Shown here in pieces: positions 31,177-42,370 of a stretch of DNA of 64,000 nucleotides (the stretch's first letter is position 1; each line of letters opens with the position of its first letter). The DNA comes from Euphorbia lathyris (lineage: Eukaryota > Streptophyta > Magnoliopsida > Malpighiales > Euphorbiaceae), in assembly GCF_963576675.1 (NCBI RefSeq), contig NC_088915.1, positions 87,987,501-88,051,500 of the forward strand, written 5' to 3'. The notes beneath the pieces are model-generated. The model made no database searches. It saw nothing but the letters and a program-made list of their open reading frames with translations, and had not been told where the DNA came from. The position numbers were made by a program, and so were the translations under genes.

Positions 31177-32692
31177 TGTTGAGCGATTTCCGCAAGTGCA
31201 CGGTATACGCTTGTAGTAATAAAAGATATCGAACCCACAGGGAACGCTTTTTAACTAAATTTTATTTAATTCGGTTTAGTCACGTGTTTAGGTTTAATAA
31301 AAGATAAACGTTTAGTTGATTGAATAGGTTTTGGTAAATTAGGATTAGATAGAAAGATTATATCAAGTTTAGAAGACAATTCCGTTTTGGAATTTTGATT
31401 ACAAAACAGATACTTCCGTAATTGGAATAAAATAGATCTTTATTTTCATAAAGCAAAGTAAACAACTTTAACTTTGTGAGATTATGGACATGAAACAATA
31501 TATCAATTTACTCAATTAAATGGCTTTGAACCGTAGAAATCTCTCTGGATCGGAGTAGATTGCTACCTTAATCAAACTAGCATTTTATGTTTGATAAGCT
31601 GCGGGCCAGCGATCATATCATCCATAAAAACTAAATCTGTCAAATGTTCAACAAAGTTCTTATATGAATAAGATGGAAATAGAACGTTTTAATAAAAACA
31701 CCAATTTATCATTTTGAAAATCATTTTGTCAGAACAACATCAAAATAACAACAGTAAGAATGTATTGAATAAAGAAGTATATCATTAATGAAATGTGAAT
31801 TTTCACAAGTTAACAGAGAAGTAGAAACTTGGATAGCATTGTAACGAAGACTTTGAGATCCGGGTCGTCAATCTTTCTCTCAAACTTCGTAGGCTCGTCA
31901 AACCGTGGGCGCTTCAGCCGTCACTTCTTCTCGCTGGATCTTCGGAATAGAGACTGGTCAGTCCACTATCAGAATGAAAACTAAACTAATACTGTGTTTA
32001 TAACTAATCTAAATACAATTCGTGTACAACACGATTGCTTACAGAAATGAACTCTAACTTTCTGATTCTTTTCTGAATCAGAAACTTTAACATAACAACT
32101 CTCTTCTCTAATTTCTCTAACTTTCCCAACATAACCAACCTTGATTTCTGAAATGAATCACTTATTTATAGTTGTTGAAGGGTTGTAAATGATGGGTCGT
32201 GTCTGCTGGTGAAGGGTTGCTTTTATCCGAACGAACAGACGCGTTTTTACGTAATTAACATGTGTTTAGTGTGCATGAGGGGTGTCTGTCGCGACTGAGA
32301 TTCTGAAAATCTCAGTCGCGACAGGGGGTACAGGGGCGTGTTTTTGAGATTTGATTTCCCCCGGTCTGGGCTCCGTAAGTCGCGACTGAGATTTTGAGAA
32401 TCTCAGTCGCGACAGAGAGTATTCCTCCCTGGCGTTCGACTGTTTTTCGTCCTCCTCGAGCGTTCTTCTGACTGATATGCATTCTCGGTACGTTTTTAAG
32501 GTTTTTCCTCCATTTTAGCTCCGTTTTAGCTCCGTTTTCGCTCCTATTTGGATTTTACCAAATATTTAGGTACCTTGCATCAAAGAAGTAAATAAAGACG
32601 TAAAAGTATTCCAAATGAATATAATTAACACGATTCTAATGTAAATTTAACGTATTTATATATGATATTTTAGGTATATTTTGGGCTTAACA
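31177..32692 (-). repeat. 5' LTR of element B
   Basis: On the minus strand TGTTAAGCCC...CGCTCAACA. Two intact hairpins lie at 32288-32322 and 32379-32413, with about 56 bp between them. A TATA-like 'ctataaataagtg' is near 32157-32169 on the minus strand. Confidence 0.9.
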
Positions 32693-33300
32693 TATCACAT
32701 CAACCTAAATGTGACCTTTCCACGGTAGCCACATCAGACTATAACTCTAGAATAAGTTAAGGGTCTTTAGGATAAGGAGGAATGTCGAGGAATCATTATT
32801 TCACGATGTAAGTTTCACACTAGTAAAAAAGGCAAGACCGTCTCCTTTCCAACTTGTGGTCATTAAAGCCCACATGGTATGAAACATGTGTTATGGTTTT
32901 CAATTATTTCTTGGAAAGAGGAGCATGTCTCTCATCTTAACACCATACAAAAGTATAGGTTTAGATGTACCAAAACATCTAAATTTAGTTCATTACATAT
33001 AATGATATTCCGACTGTATATACATCAGGCTTTAAATTGTCTCAAACTTATCTTTCAAATTACACTTAATCTATTTCATACACATGAAGTATATATTATC
33101 ATCTTGTACTATGATGAAATTCCTTTCATGCCGTTAGCAAGGTGACTTCGATTATTGAACATGCTCTCGAATTGTTCAAAAACATCATCATCCTTCTATT
33201 TGTTACCATATGACAAAATAAGGGTAAACGATTGTGTGAGTGAGCTCATTTCTGTCTCACGTCCATTATAACATATAATAACGAACTTTAACAAAAAAAA
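32693..33300. other. Decayed sequence right of element B
   Basis: This continues the target sequence interrupted by element B. No intact frame. Probably old retrotransposon sequence, given the Ty1-copia remnants further right. Confidence 0.4.
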
Positions 33301-33830
33301 GGTAAAGTACGAAAAAAATGCTCGTGGTTTGCCTTGTTTGCGAATAGAGGTTCATGGTTTAAAAGTTTGCAAATAAATGTATGTTGTATGTTTTCTTTTA
33401 CAAAACAAAGTATTTAAAATTACATTTTTAAGTAATCGACGATAATAAGAGCATTTTTTTAATTTTTTTCAGTTACATTTATATATATTGACAAAATATA
33501 GATACCAATATCAAATTTCAACTGTAAAATGAACTTAAATATCAATTTAGTTAATAAACTGTCAGTTTAGTAAAAAACGTAAAATTCCAACATATTATTG
33601 ATTTTTTCGATTTAGAAAGTTGTTTTTTTCGTGGGCTCTGTTATGCTCATATGTAAGAATAATTTTTTTAAGATAAAAATGTCTTTGATTGTAATTAGAA
33701 CTTAACTGTGTAATTGTAATACTTTGTTTTGTAAATAAAACATACCACAGACCTTTATTTGTAAACTTTTAAACCACATGTCTCTGTTTGCAAAATGGGC
33801 AAACCACAAGCATTTTTTTCGTACTTTCCC
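33301..33830. mobile_element. Foldback MITE (Mutator-like)
   Basis: The termini GGTAAAGTACGAAAAAAATG and its inverse 'catttttttcgtactttcc' start long inverted repeats of about 110 bp that also share 'tggtttgcc/ggcaaacca' and 'ggtttaaaagtttgcaaata'. The flanks are A-rich (acaaaaaaaa and ccccaaaaaa), so a 9-bp TSD is possible but not proven. No coding sequence. Confidence 0.7.
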
Positions 33831-33959
33831 CCCCAAAAAAATATTTGCACTCATGTATTGAAAAAATTTCATAAACCTATATTAATACATAATGTTCTCA
33901 AAATATATAAAAACAAAAGTATCCCCAGATCCTACGCAATCCTTGGTATCAAACATGTT

Positions 33960-34165
33960 TAATATAAACATCTCTCTTGACAGGTCTGGTAAGGGAGTCC
34001 ACAACCATGTCGTGAGTCGACACATACTTCTTACTAAATTATTTGCTTGCAATTAAAGTCCATAACAAAGTGGTAATTAATCTCTATATGTTTTGTCTTG
34101 TTATGGTATATCTGATTCTTAGCAAAAGCAGTAGCATATTGACTATCACTATTAATATAGCATAA
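33960..34165 (-). pseudogene. Ty1-copia RNase H remnant, distal part
   Basis: On the minus strand the frame reads INSDSQYATAFAKNQIYHNK followed by TKHIEINYHFVMD. It matches the copia RNase H run DNQSAI-LAKNP-H-RTKHIDI--HF. Stops follow soon after. It is the continuation of 34735-35470, separated by an insertion of about 570 bp. Confidence 0.7.
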
Positions 34166-34734
34166 AGTAAACGGGCTCAGGCAAAGGCTCGGCTGAATCT
34201 AACATATGGACCTGATCTAAAGACTCATATAAAAAAAGATTACAAAAGCTCACTGGTATGAAATCTTCTTCAGGAAGCTGTCTAAAAGGACATGTGGACC
34301 AATGGTTGTCTTGGACCCCAAAGGCACACTCCTAATCCCCTAAATCAAGCCATGTATTACAAAATGATATAAAAGGGAATAGTCTGAAGCCAACCAGAAG
34401 CCGACACATATACAACTTATTATTAAAGCCAATTAGAAGCTGACACGCGTAAAGAGCATGAGCTTTTCAAGTACATATTTGCCTATAAATAGTCTTAGGA
34501 TCAAAATCCCAGGTATGTCACAATCACTTATTACCTACAATCATTTTTCTTTCAAGTTATTATGTACTCTCAAGCACCTTGCTGACTTAAGCATCAGAGT
34601 GGGGACATCGGAATCCGATCCCTCCCTGACTGTTTGTTATTGGTTTAGGTGATTAGAAGACGTGACCAGAAAGAGTGTTCATAATTGAAGACATCAACTA
34701 TTAACTACGATTGAAGTATTAGAGGTAGTAACAT
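34166..34734. mobile_element. Insertion inside the copia remnant (LTR-like)
   Basis: The copia reading frame is broken here and resumes on the other side. The inserted sequence has an LTR-like end with 'gcctataaatagtctta' (TATA) near 34480 and 'cttaagcatcagagtgggg', a run typical of plant gypsy LTRs. TG/CA ends and a TSD were not found. Confidence 0.45.
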
Positions 34735-35470
34735 TTGGATGATTTAGGAAACTTTTCAACCAAATTCCCTCTTGAACTACTGATGAGTATGATACGTACT
34801 CGGATTTCATGGTGGATAAAGCTACACACAAGTCTGTTTACTACTCAATAAAATGGTACCATTTTCTAGCAAGAATACGTAGCTTGGCGTGGACTTTGTC
34901 TTGTTCAAATCTCCTGCCCAATCAACTTCTATGTATCCTCTCAAATGGAGATTTTTTCCTTAAATAGCAAAGAGAATAGTTCACAGTTGCTTTAAGAAAC
35001 CTTAATATCCTTTCAATAGTTGCACAATGTGCTTGTCATGGATTGGACTAATATTTTCTTACCATCCCAATGACGTGACAGATATCGGGTCTCGTACACA
35101 ACATAACATACATTGGCCTATTGAAGACACTAGCATAATGGACATTTTCATCCGTTTTTTCTTTTCTTGTGTTTGTTGCCACATATCGGTACTAAGGGTG
35201 ATGTTCTTATCACCGGGCTATCTATGGGCTTGCAACTGCGCATATCGAATCAATCGATGACCTTATTAATATATGTCTCTTGAGAAAGTCAATGTGTTCT
35301 TCGAATGATCTCTTGAAATTTTAACTCCAAATCTTACTATTTCATAAACCTTAATGCCCTAGATTTGACATCCAATGTCTATAACCAGTGAAACACCATT
35401 ACAATTATGGCACATATTAGTCTTTAGTTAGCTATCATTTTCACGACAGTAACAGATCAGTGATATTTAG
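34735..35470 (-). pseudogene. Ty1-copia reverse transcriptase / RNase H remnant
   Basis: On the minus strand, across several frames, RPMYVMLCT with RPDICHVIGMVRKY-like sequence near 35060-35110 is followed by ATIERILRFLKATVNYSLCY, YIEVDWAGDLNKTKSTPSYV and ALSTMKSEYVSYSSVVQEG. This is the ordered copia signature (TRPDI, RYL-GT, DADWAG, STSGYVF, S-AEY). Many frameshifts and stops make it an old remnant. Confidence 0.75.
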
Positions 35471-37160
35471 TATCTTGTTGTCTAAAAGCTTCACTTGACC
35501 AGGTCCTTCACCTACCAAATATGAGCAGATCACTGATCTATGATACTTTGTTAATTAGTTTAAACAAGTAAGTTAACTTAACAAATTATTTAGTTAATTA
35601 GTTACGTCAGATATAACGTCTCGAGACTAAGGCATACTCCAACACAGACTTAGTGTATCGTGTGACAACTTCTAATTCTCGAGTCGCTCAACAAAGGAAT
35701 TCCTATCCTCTTCGCTAGATTTGTCTATCCAATAAATGTTTAAAAAAAAAGAGAGTTTGAGCATTTCACAAGAACTAAAGAAGAAAAGCAAGTTACAAAT
35801 CTTCGAAAGTAAAAGCTGAAAGAATTCATATAAAAAGTAGTTGAAAGTTGAAAGGAGCAAAGTGTTGGAAGAAAGGATTGTGAAGCGAAAAACTAACCAA
35901 ATATGGTAAAGTTCTTTCACTATGGGAATCAAATGCAAATGAAATGTAATCATTATACACCGAGAACTACTGAATGTGAAAAGGTTTTTTTTTTTGTAAC
36001 TAAGCCATAATTTATATACCTTTTCCACTACTATAGGTAACCGCCAGTTTTGCATAAACGATTACACAATTATCGATCAACAATAATTAAACTTCGGGAG
36101 AACAACAAAAGGGTAATTCATTAACTACATTTTTACAATGGAGAGCGAGCATTTGTTTCGGATCAAGTCTAGACACATGCTCAATTTGCTTTCTAAACTC
36201 CGTTCCACTTTAAAAGGCCCACTAAAAAAGGGGTTGTCCATAATAAAAACTACCCTACTCGTTGAGATTATGAATAAAATGGTATTTTCACATTAGTAGA
36301 GGAGTCCTATAAATAGACAATCTTTACTTTCTCTATCTTCATTAGGTTGGATATCACTTAATCTATTTTGATCGGTTACTAACTTTAGTATTAGAGCGTT
36401 TGCAGGATCCATCCCGACGCAAGTCAACTATCTAAAAAAAGTCAATGCTGAAATTAGATCAGACTCAACCTAATATCTAAAATGAGTAATAATACATTAT
36501 AAAAATACATGATAATAATAATGATTATATAATCATTTATTAAATGAATTGTGTGAATTAAAGCATTACTATAATGATTGTGTTATTATGTCTAAATTAT
36601 CATCCGCGACAAATAAAAATAAATTATGTCACTTTCTTGTCTGTTATAGGATGATCTACATTTTCTGCTACAAGATAATGCCCATTTTTTCTAATAATAA
36701 TTAATCACTTTGTTATGTCTAATGAAAAGTTGAATTATTAGGATGAATTAACATCGACTTGAGTGGTTAAGAGTATTTTCAAAAACGTCTTAATTTGGCT
36801 TTTAAGAAAAAATTAAAAAATGGAAGTTAAAAATCAGTTCCAACAGTCTTTTAGTGGCTCATCAAATCACTAAAAGACTTTTCATCATCTCTATTAATAG
36901 AGAGCATTTCTTCACCTTTTAGTGCCTCCTAAATTCATTTTTTTTTATTAATAGTTTATTATTAAGGAGTTTCTCTTATTTCACTATTGGTAAATATAAC
37001 AATAATTAATAATTTTAATAATAAAATAATAAATAAGAATGAATATTGTTGGAGATGATATATCTTAGTCATTTTTTTTGAATCACTAAGAGTCAATTAT
37101 TTATATTATTTTTAGAAAGTACACTAAGAGTCCTCTTGGAAATGCTCTAAAGACCTTAAA
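35471..37160. other. Unassigned AT-rich region, probably decayed transposons
   Basis: There is no supported gene. 36030-36420 looks like an LTR end and leader: 'cctataaatagac' followed about 90 bp later by 'tagtattagagcg', a degraded form of the tRNA-iMet primer site. 36760-37150 has inverted modules around 'ctaaaagac/gtcttttag' and 'actaagagtc', suggesting a MITE. The 127-residue minus frame at 35672-36055 has no recognisable domain. Confidence 0.4.
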
Positions 37161-37162
37161 TA

Positions 37163-37449
37163 CTCCATCCGTCTCATTATATAAAGTTTTAGAAAGTGAT
37201 TTTTTTCTCCAAAATAGAAGTCGTTTTGGTTTTCCAAGAATTTTTAGTTTAGTTTTATTGGTCCAAGCATTAATTTTTTTTGTCGTGATCTATTAACATT
37301 CCAATACTTATTGCTCAACCATTACATGAGAGATAATTTTTTTTAAGTTAACCAATGTAAAATTCATTAATTAGGTTCTACATTAATTGTGCTTTTTAAT
37401 TTATGTGAAAATCTCTAGAATGACTTATATTATGGGACTGAGATAGAAG
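37163..37449. mobile_element. Stowaway-like (Tc1/Mariner) MITE
   Basis: The left end CTCCATCCGTCTCATTATAT follows a TA. The right end is 'attatgggactgagatagaag', an imperfect inverse. Stowaway elements typically begin CTCCCTCCGTCCCA and duplicate TA. No coding capacity. Confidence 0.65.
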
Positions 37450-37632
37450 TTTAATTGGGAGAGGATTAAATGCAATGTTCAACTTGTTGTCATCTAGCTG
37501 ACTTGCCACCTAGATGAGAATAAATAACATCGTTTAGAATGGTACTAATTTAGTCACGAGTCATGACATTTATGATTAAATTGGTACCATTTTAAAAACG
37601 TTGAGACATCAAGTTCTGTTATTTAACACTAA

Positions 37633-37873
37633 GGGGATATTTGGTTGCTCCATTTCATGTTCATGTTTACATTTTCACTTAAAAATGAAGAGTTTTAGGC
37701 GTTTGGTTAGTGATTTCCCGTTTGTCTTTTACATTTGAAAAGCAGCATTAGGTGTTTGGTTAGTGATCTCCCGTTTGTCTAACAACAAACAATTGTAACA
37801 GCAACAGCAGTAACAAACAGCAAACCACAATAGCAAACAGTAACAGCAAACAATAGGTAAAACAAACTGACCC
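37633..37873. mobile_element. Tourist-like (PIF/Harbinger) MITE
   Basis: The termini GGGGATATTTGGTTG and CAAACTGACCC are imperfect inverted repeats flanked by TAA on both sides (37630-37632 and 37874-37876). The interior carries a direct repeat of 'gcgtttggttagtgat/ggtgtttggttagtgat' and a CAA-rich run. Confidence 0.6.
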
Positions 37874-38280
37874 TAAATTAGAAATATTTTATAAACGTTA
37901 AGAGTTAAAATGGTGTTAATGTTAGAACTAAGACGGGATAATTACTAATCTAACCCAATCAAAGACCCCAATTTACATATCTAACCCACCTTGCTTCCAT
38001 TTTACCAAATTAGACATTTAAACCCATTTTGGACAAAACTACCCTTATTTTAGTTTGAAGGTTCATCTCCTACCTCCCGCTGCTTCCACTTCGACTTCCT
38101 CACCTGACCTTTCTCATTCAACTTCATTGTGGTTCATCTTCTTCAGTTTTAGTGTGTTTCAACTGCATTTTACGTTTTGAATTCATCACTATATATAATC
38201 CGGGCCGTTCTTCTCTGCATTTTCATTTTGATTTTCATCTCCTACCTCGCGGCCCGTTTTCATCTGCTGTGCACGGCGAG

Positions 38281-39290
38281 GATGGCGAGAAAACGGAAGG
38301 CGACGGCGACAGCAAGCGAAGAGGAAGGACGGACGAAGCATAAGGTAAGCATGCATCATCTTCTTCCTTGTTGTTACCGCCATTAATGAAGATTAAATGC
38401 GCTCGAATGCGATCATATGTTAACTGTATGTAAATATGGTCGCATTTGTTACCTAAATGCGTTCAAATGCGACAAGGAATTATACGTGAACTTGGTGTCG
38501 CATTTGTTACCTAAATGCGCTCAAATGCGACGAGCCATTACCTTAAACTGTCGCATTTATTACCTAAATGCGCTCAAATGCGACAAGCTACACCCTTAAA
38601 CATTGTCGCATTTGAGCGCATTCACAGACGAATACGACAAGATTGTAAGTGAGACAAGGAATTATACATAGAATATGTCAGATTTGTTAGTGAATTTAAT
38701 ATGTGTATGTTTAAAATTGTTACAGCATGATCCCAGGGAATCCAAAAAGGGCAGACATAGTTCCATTTTCAAATATCCCAAGGCGGTTGATTCAGGTGCT
38801 CAAGTAACAGTGATGTTTAATGTGGATTATGGGGTCATGATAAAGAAGTATTTGAGTGAAAAGCAGTTAGAAATGTATAGGAAAACATGTTTTGGTCAAT
38901 ATTTGGATATGTAGGTTGCTGGTTTCTCTTCTGGAATAGTTCATCATGTCCTATCGCGGGAGATTAAACATAAAGAAAGTAAACACAGGGAGATGTGGTT
39001 CAGGGTGAGGGGAGTTGATATGCGGTTTGGAGATTGGGAGTTTGGCCTGATAAGTGGTTTAAGGTTTGGGGTAAACATGAGAGAATTCATGGAAAGAATG
39101 TATGAATTAGAGATGCCGCATAGGTTGCGAAATAAGTACTTCAAGCAATACGAGACAATAACGACCATTAACTTCTTGGAAGTTTTGCAAAGTATACAAT
39201 GGAAGAAGAAGGATGCGACTGACAGATTTAACCAAGATGCTGTGATGATTGCCATGTTGTACTTTGTGTATGGCAATGTACTGGACAATG
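38281..39290 (+). pseudogene. DUF1985-type gene fragment carried by the MULE
   Basis: Exon 1 (38281-38344) encodes MARKRKATATASEEEGRTKH and ends at a GTAAGC donor. Exon 2 starts after a TTACAG acceptor near 38725 and reads HDPRESKKGRHSSIF, then VMIKKYLSEKQLEMYRKTCF. An in-frame TAG at 38912 interrupts the frame, which continues FSSGIVHHVLSREI, MWFRVRG, RFGDWEFGLISGLRFG. These runs are the DUF1985 signature (hFG-hL-hP, WF-V-G--RF-L-EF-LITGL--G) found N-terminal to Ulp1-like cysteine proteases in plant MULEs. The protease part is missing: the sequence runs into the 3' end of mudrA on the opposite strand near 39290. Confidence 0.7.
38390..38640. repeat. Left subterminal AAATGCGAC array of the MULE
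   Basis: Three units of 50-60 bp (starting near 38437, 38499 and 38553) have the order gtcgcattt, gttacct, aaatgcg(c/t)tcaaatgcgac, so each unit is itself a palindrome. Partial units flank them. The array sits in the intron of the DUF1985-type gene, about 450-700 bp from the left end. The mirrored array is at 41830-42030. Confidence 0.85.
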
Positions 39291-41700
39291 CTAACGATAG
39301 GCCTTCTTTTCTGACCTTTTGGTCGACCAGCAGACCGCCCCTCCTTCTTAGGAGGAAGCACCTTCATAGGATTCTCGTTCACTTTCCATTCCGATTGGTG
39401 ACCAAGTGGATATATCGAGTCACCCCATGCCAACTTAAGTGACTCGTTGGTGTAGTAACGATGCACCCATCTATAGGCGTTGTCCATCCTATGTTTGGAA
39501 GCAACTTTGTATACGTGTTCACATGGAAATTGTGCTAGTTGCCATTTCCTGCATGTACATGTTCCTGCATTTAAATCAACAAGTCCCCCCTTTACCCGAT
39601 CGCCGATTTGAAAGGTATGATTATCCACAGGGAAATACGAACAACGTACTGCTGCCCCTACACGCTTTATCATCTTTTTTTCCGGCAACTTGGCCAAATA
39701 CCCCACACATTCTTCTGCAGAAACATATTAATCTCATAAATAGTTATGTATGATAAAAATAAAATAAAATAAAAGACACGTTTATAACCTGCTTCTGTAC
39801 GCCTCTTGTAAAACCATTTCTGTAGTGTCATACGTATGAACTCAACCAACATTGTTATTGGTAGACGTCTAGCCTCCACCATTAACGCGTTGAATGATTC
39901 TACAACATTCGTGGTGATAATGTTATACCGACGGCCACAAAAGAATGCACGTGACCATTTCTCTTTTCCAGCTTGCAGTAAATAGTCGGCAGCACCAGAA
40001 TGTAGTAAACGAAGTGTCGCAAAGTTTTCCTCAAAATCAGATACCCGATAGGATTTTGCACATTTCTAAAATGCCTCATCTATCTTACGAATTCCACGAA
40101 ATTTGGCCTTCACATTTTGTTGCAGGTGATGAGCGCATGCCCCATGTACAGCATTAGGAAAAACCAAATTAACTGCATGTATAATGCTCTGATTTCGATC
40201 TGATATAATGGCTAGATCCTCAACATCGTGCAGACACTCTTTCAATTTATTCATAAACCAAAGCCATGATTCATTACTTTCTTTCGGGCCAACACCAAAT
40301 GCAATAGGAAAGATCATTTTGTTCCCATCAATGGCAACTGCAATGTATAATATGCCGAGATATTTACCTTTTAGAAAAGTTCCATCAACGGCTAAGACAG
40401 GTCGAATATGTTGTTCAAAACCTCTCAATGAAGCACCCATAGCCATAAAGAAAAATTTAAATTGATCATCATCATCTGTCTCTATATGTGTCACGGTTCC
40501 CGGATTTGTACTCTTCAACATCTCATAGTAGTCCGGTAACAACATGAACGATTCTTCCGGCGAACCACTCTGCGCTTCCAATGCCCAGTGTCTTGCTCTC
40601 CAAGCTTGCATATAAGAGAGATTAACAAAAAAATCTCGTTCAAAATAAAAAACAATATCCTTTGGTCGATGCACCCGATTTTCCAAATCAATCCCTGCAA
40701 CACGTTTCCCCGCTTGCCTATGGTGCAGACATATCTGATCTCTCCCACAAGTGTGCATGTCCATACCATCCATTCTTGAAAGCCTGAACAAATTGGAACC
40801 TGGAATGACGATCCCTCTAGCCCTCCATTTACATTTGTCCACATCCTTACATTTCACCTCAAACAAAGACTTGTTTGATTTGTAAACCTTCCATTCAAAC
40901 GAATTTTCAATTGCATATTTTCCAAGTGAATCTTGCAATTCAACTTTGTTTGAAAATATATCATTGACCCTCAAAGTAGTCCCTCCGTTTGATTTCTTAG
41001 GTGCAATCATATTCACGGGCGCATCACATGGCTTTGGGCACCATCGAAATGGATCAGTCATCCTTTTCATTCTATCTTCATCACCATCCTCATATGGGAT
41101 ACGTTGGATGTATGCAGATTGCTTAGCTATTTCATGAACACTTTTAACAGGAATTTCGTTCAGAGTGATATCTTCATTCTCCACATTGTCACCATTATCG
41201 TAACAATAATCATTATCATAATGCTCATCATAATGATCATGATTATCATTATTCAGATAATCATCATTATTGTAGTTCTGATAATCGATACCATTTCCAC
41301 CATCGTTGTCATCCTTACCATGTATAGGAGCATCCGGTTCGATGGTGGGATCATTACTTACTACTTCTGTTGGTTTGCTTTGACCAACATGTCCATCCTT
41401 GTTAGGTCGCAATGCTGAAGCTTCTGTTGTTCGCATGTTTAGAGTAACATACAATGGAATCAAATCGGTCGGATTCATTCGGCAATACTCTATGAATCCC
41501 ATGACATCTTCATCGTCATCAATATGTGCTATCCCACCACGCAGTTTATTTGGACCATATGTCGCCTGCATGGATATTTGGAGATCATACGAAGTTGAAT
41601 CAACGCGAAGTGCACCATAAACTTTCTCTTTCAACTTTTGCAAGTCAATCTCTGTTGGCAAAACCAACAACTTCGCTTTACCACCCACATATGTCATCAC
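39290..41700 (-). pseudogene. mudrA transposase (MULE), one in-frame stop
   Basis: Exon 1 (41700-39789) and exon 2 (39714 to about 39290) join in phase 1 across a 74-bp GT-AG intron. The N-terminus (LLVLPTEIDLQKLKEKVYGA) is PB1-like, followed by an acidic Asp/Asn-rich linker. The MuDR DNA-binding region is near residues 250-320 (LRVNDIFSNKVELQDSLGKY, FEVKCKDVDKCKWRARG). The MULE transposase core has the expected acidic residues: AVDGTFLKGKYLG, LAIISDRNQSI and NVVESFNALM. A SWIM zinc finger (CTCRKWQLAQFPCEH) is in exon 2. A TAG at 40066-40068 interrupts the core between DEAF and KCAKSYRVSDFEENF; apart from that the frame is open. The natural C-terminus is not preserved, because the frame runs on into antisense DUF1985 sequence. 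Confidence 0.85.
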
Positions 41701-41829
41701 AGTTCCTTCTGTGGTCCACAGTCCGTTCCAAGATAAAAAACACGTACACCTCTATTTGGTTGACATACTTCTACATTTAGTAAAATGGACACGTGATCAA
41801 AACATAATAAAGCTAATTCATATGTAAAT

Positions 41830-42030
41830 GATGCTTAAATGCGACATGATACACCAAAATGCGACTCAAATGCGATAAGCTATACCAAAATGCGACCGCC
41901 AAATGCGACATGCTACATCAAATGTGACCGCCAAATGCGACATGGCTATGAATGCGACAAGCTATATGTTAGTCCTTGTCGCATTTGATTCTCTGTGTCT
42001 CATTTGAGCACCAGAATGCGACACATCGGG
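41830..42030. repeat. Right subterminal AAATGCGAC array of the MULE
   Basis: At least eight copies of AAATGCGAC or one-mismatch variants occur, several as the doublet 'aaatgcgaccgccaaatgcgac', with two inverted copies (gtcgcattt) near 41980. It lies just upstream of the mudrA start codon, 330-530 bp from the right end. Confidence 0.85.
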
Positions 42031-42370
42031 CGACAATGGCGGAATCGAAAAATGTCAAGATTCAAACAGATGCATTCGAATACCAACTGTGTATTTCTAG
42101 TAATGTGTATGAAAAATGAAGATATGATACTTACATGAACTTGAATGGGGTATGGATGTGCTTAGATCTTGGGTTGAGTTGATGAATTTTGCTGTGAGAA
42201 TGTGAAAGTAAATGAAAGGGAAGGAGGAGATGGTTGTTATATAAGAATAAGAGTAGTTTTGTCCAAAATGGGTTTAAATGTCTAATTTGGTAAAATGGAA
42301 GCAAAGTGAGTCAGATATGTAAATTGAAGTCTTTAATTGGGTTAGATTAGTAATTATCCCGAACTAAGAC

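Larger units (their letters stand above)
27098..32692 (-). mobile_element. LTR retrotransposon B (Athila-like, gag-protease only)
   Basis: On the minus strand the order is 5' LTR (32692-31177), tRNA-Asp primer site (31170-31153), gag-protease ORF (30998-28632) and 3' LTR (28612-27098). The TSD is tatca (27093-27097 and 32693-32697). The LTRs are 1515 and 1516 bp and by eye differ at about fifteen positions. The internal region is only 2.56 kb: RT, RNase H, integrase, the 3' ORF and any polypurine tract are absent, and the gag-protease stop lies 19 bp from the 3' LTR. LTR and primer site are the same family as element A. Confidence 0.9.
37935..42360. mobile_element. Mutator-like element with mudrA and a DUF1985-type gene fragment
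   Basis: The element has terminal inverted repeats of about 115 bp (37935-38045 and 42250-42360), beginning GGGATAATTACTAATCTAAC. A perfect 10-bp TSD gaactaagac lies at 37925-37934 and 42361-42370. Inside, a mudrA transposase gene reads leftward from 41700 and a DUF1985-type gene reads rightward from 38281. They converge near 39290. Arrays of AAATGCGAC motifs lie near both ends. Carriage of DUF1985/Ulp1-type sequences is known for some plant MULE lineages (Kaonashi-like). Both genes carry stops, so the copy is probably inactive. Confidence 0.9.

Noticed and set aside
35672..36055. 127-residue minus frame as a gene
   Set aside because: Low-complexity hydrophobic sequence without a domain, in decayed retrotransposon surroundings.
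41104..41418. 104-residue plus frame rich in isoleucine
   Set aside because: It is antisense to the Asp/Asn-rich linker of mudrA; the composition is a by-product of that low-complexity run.
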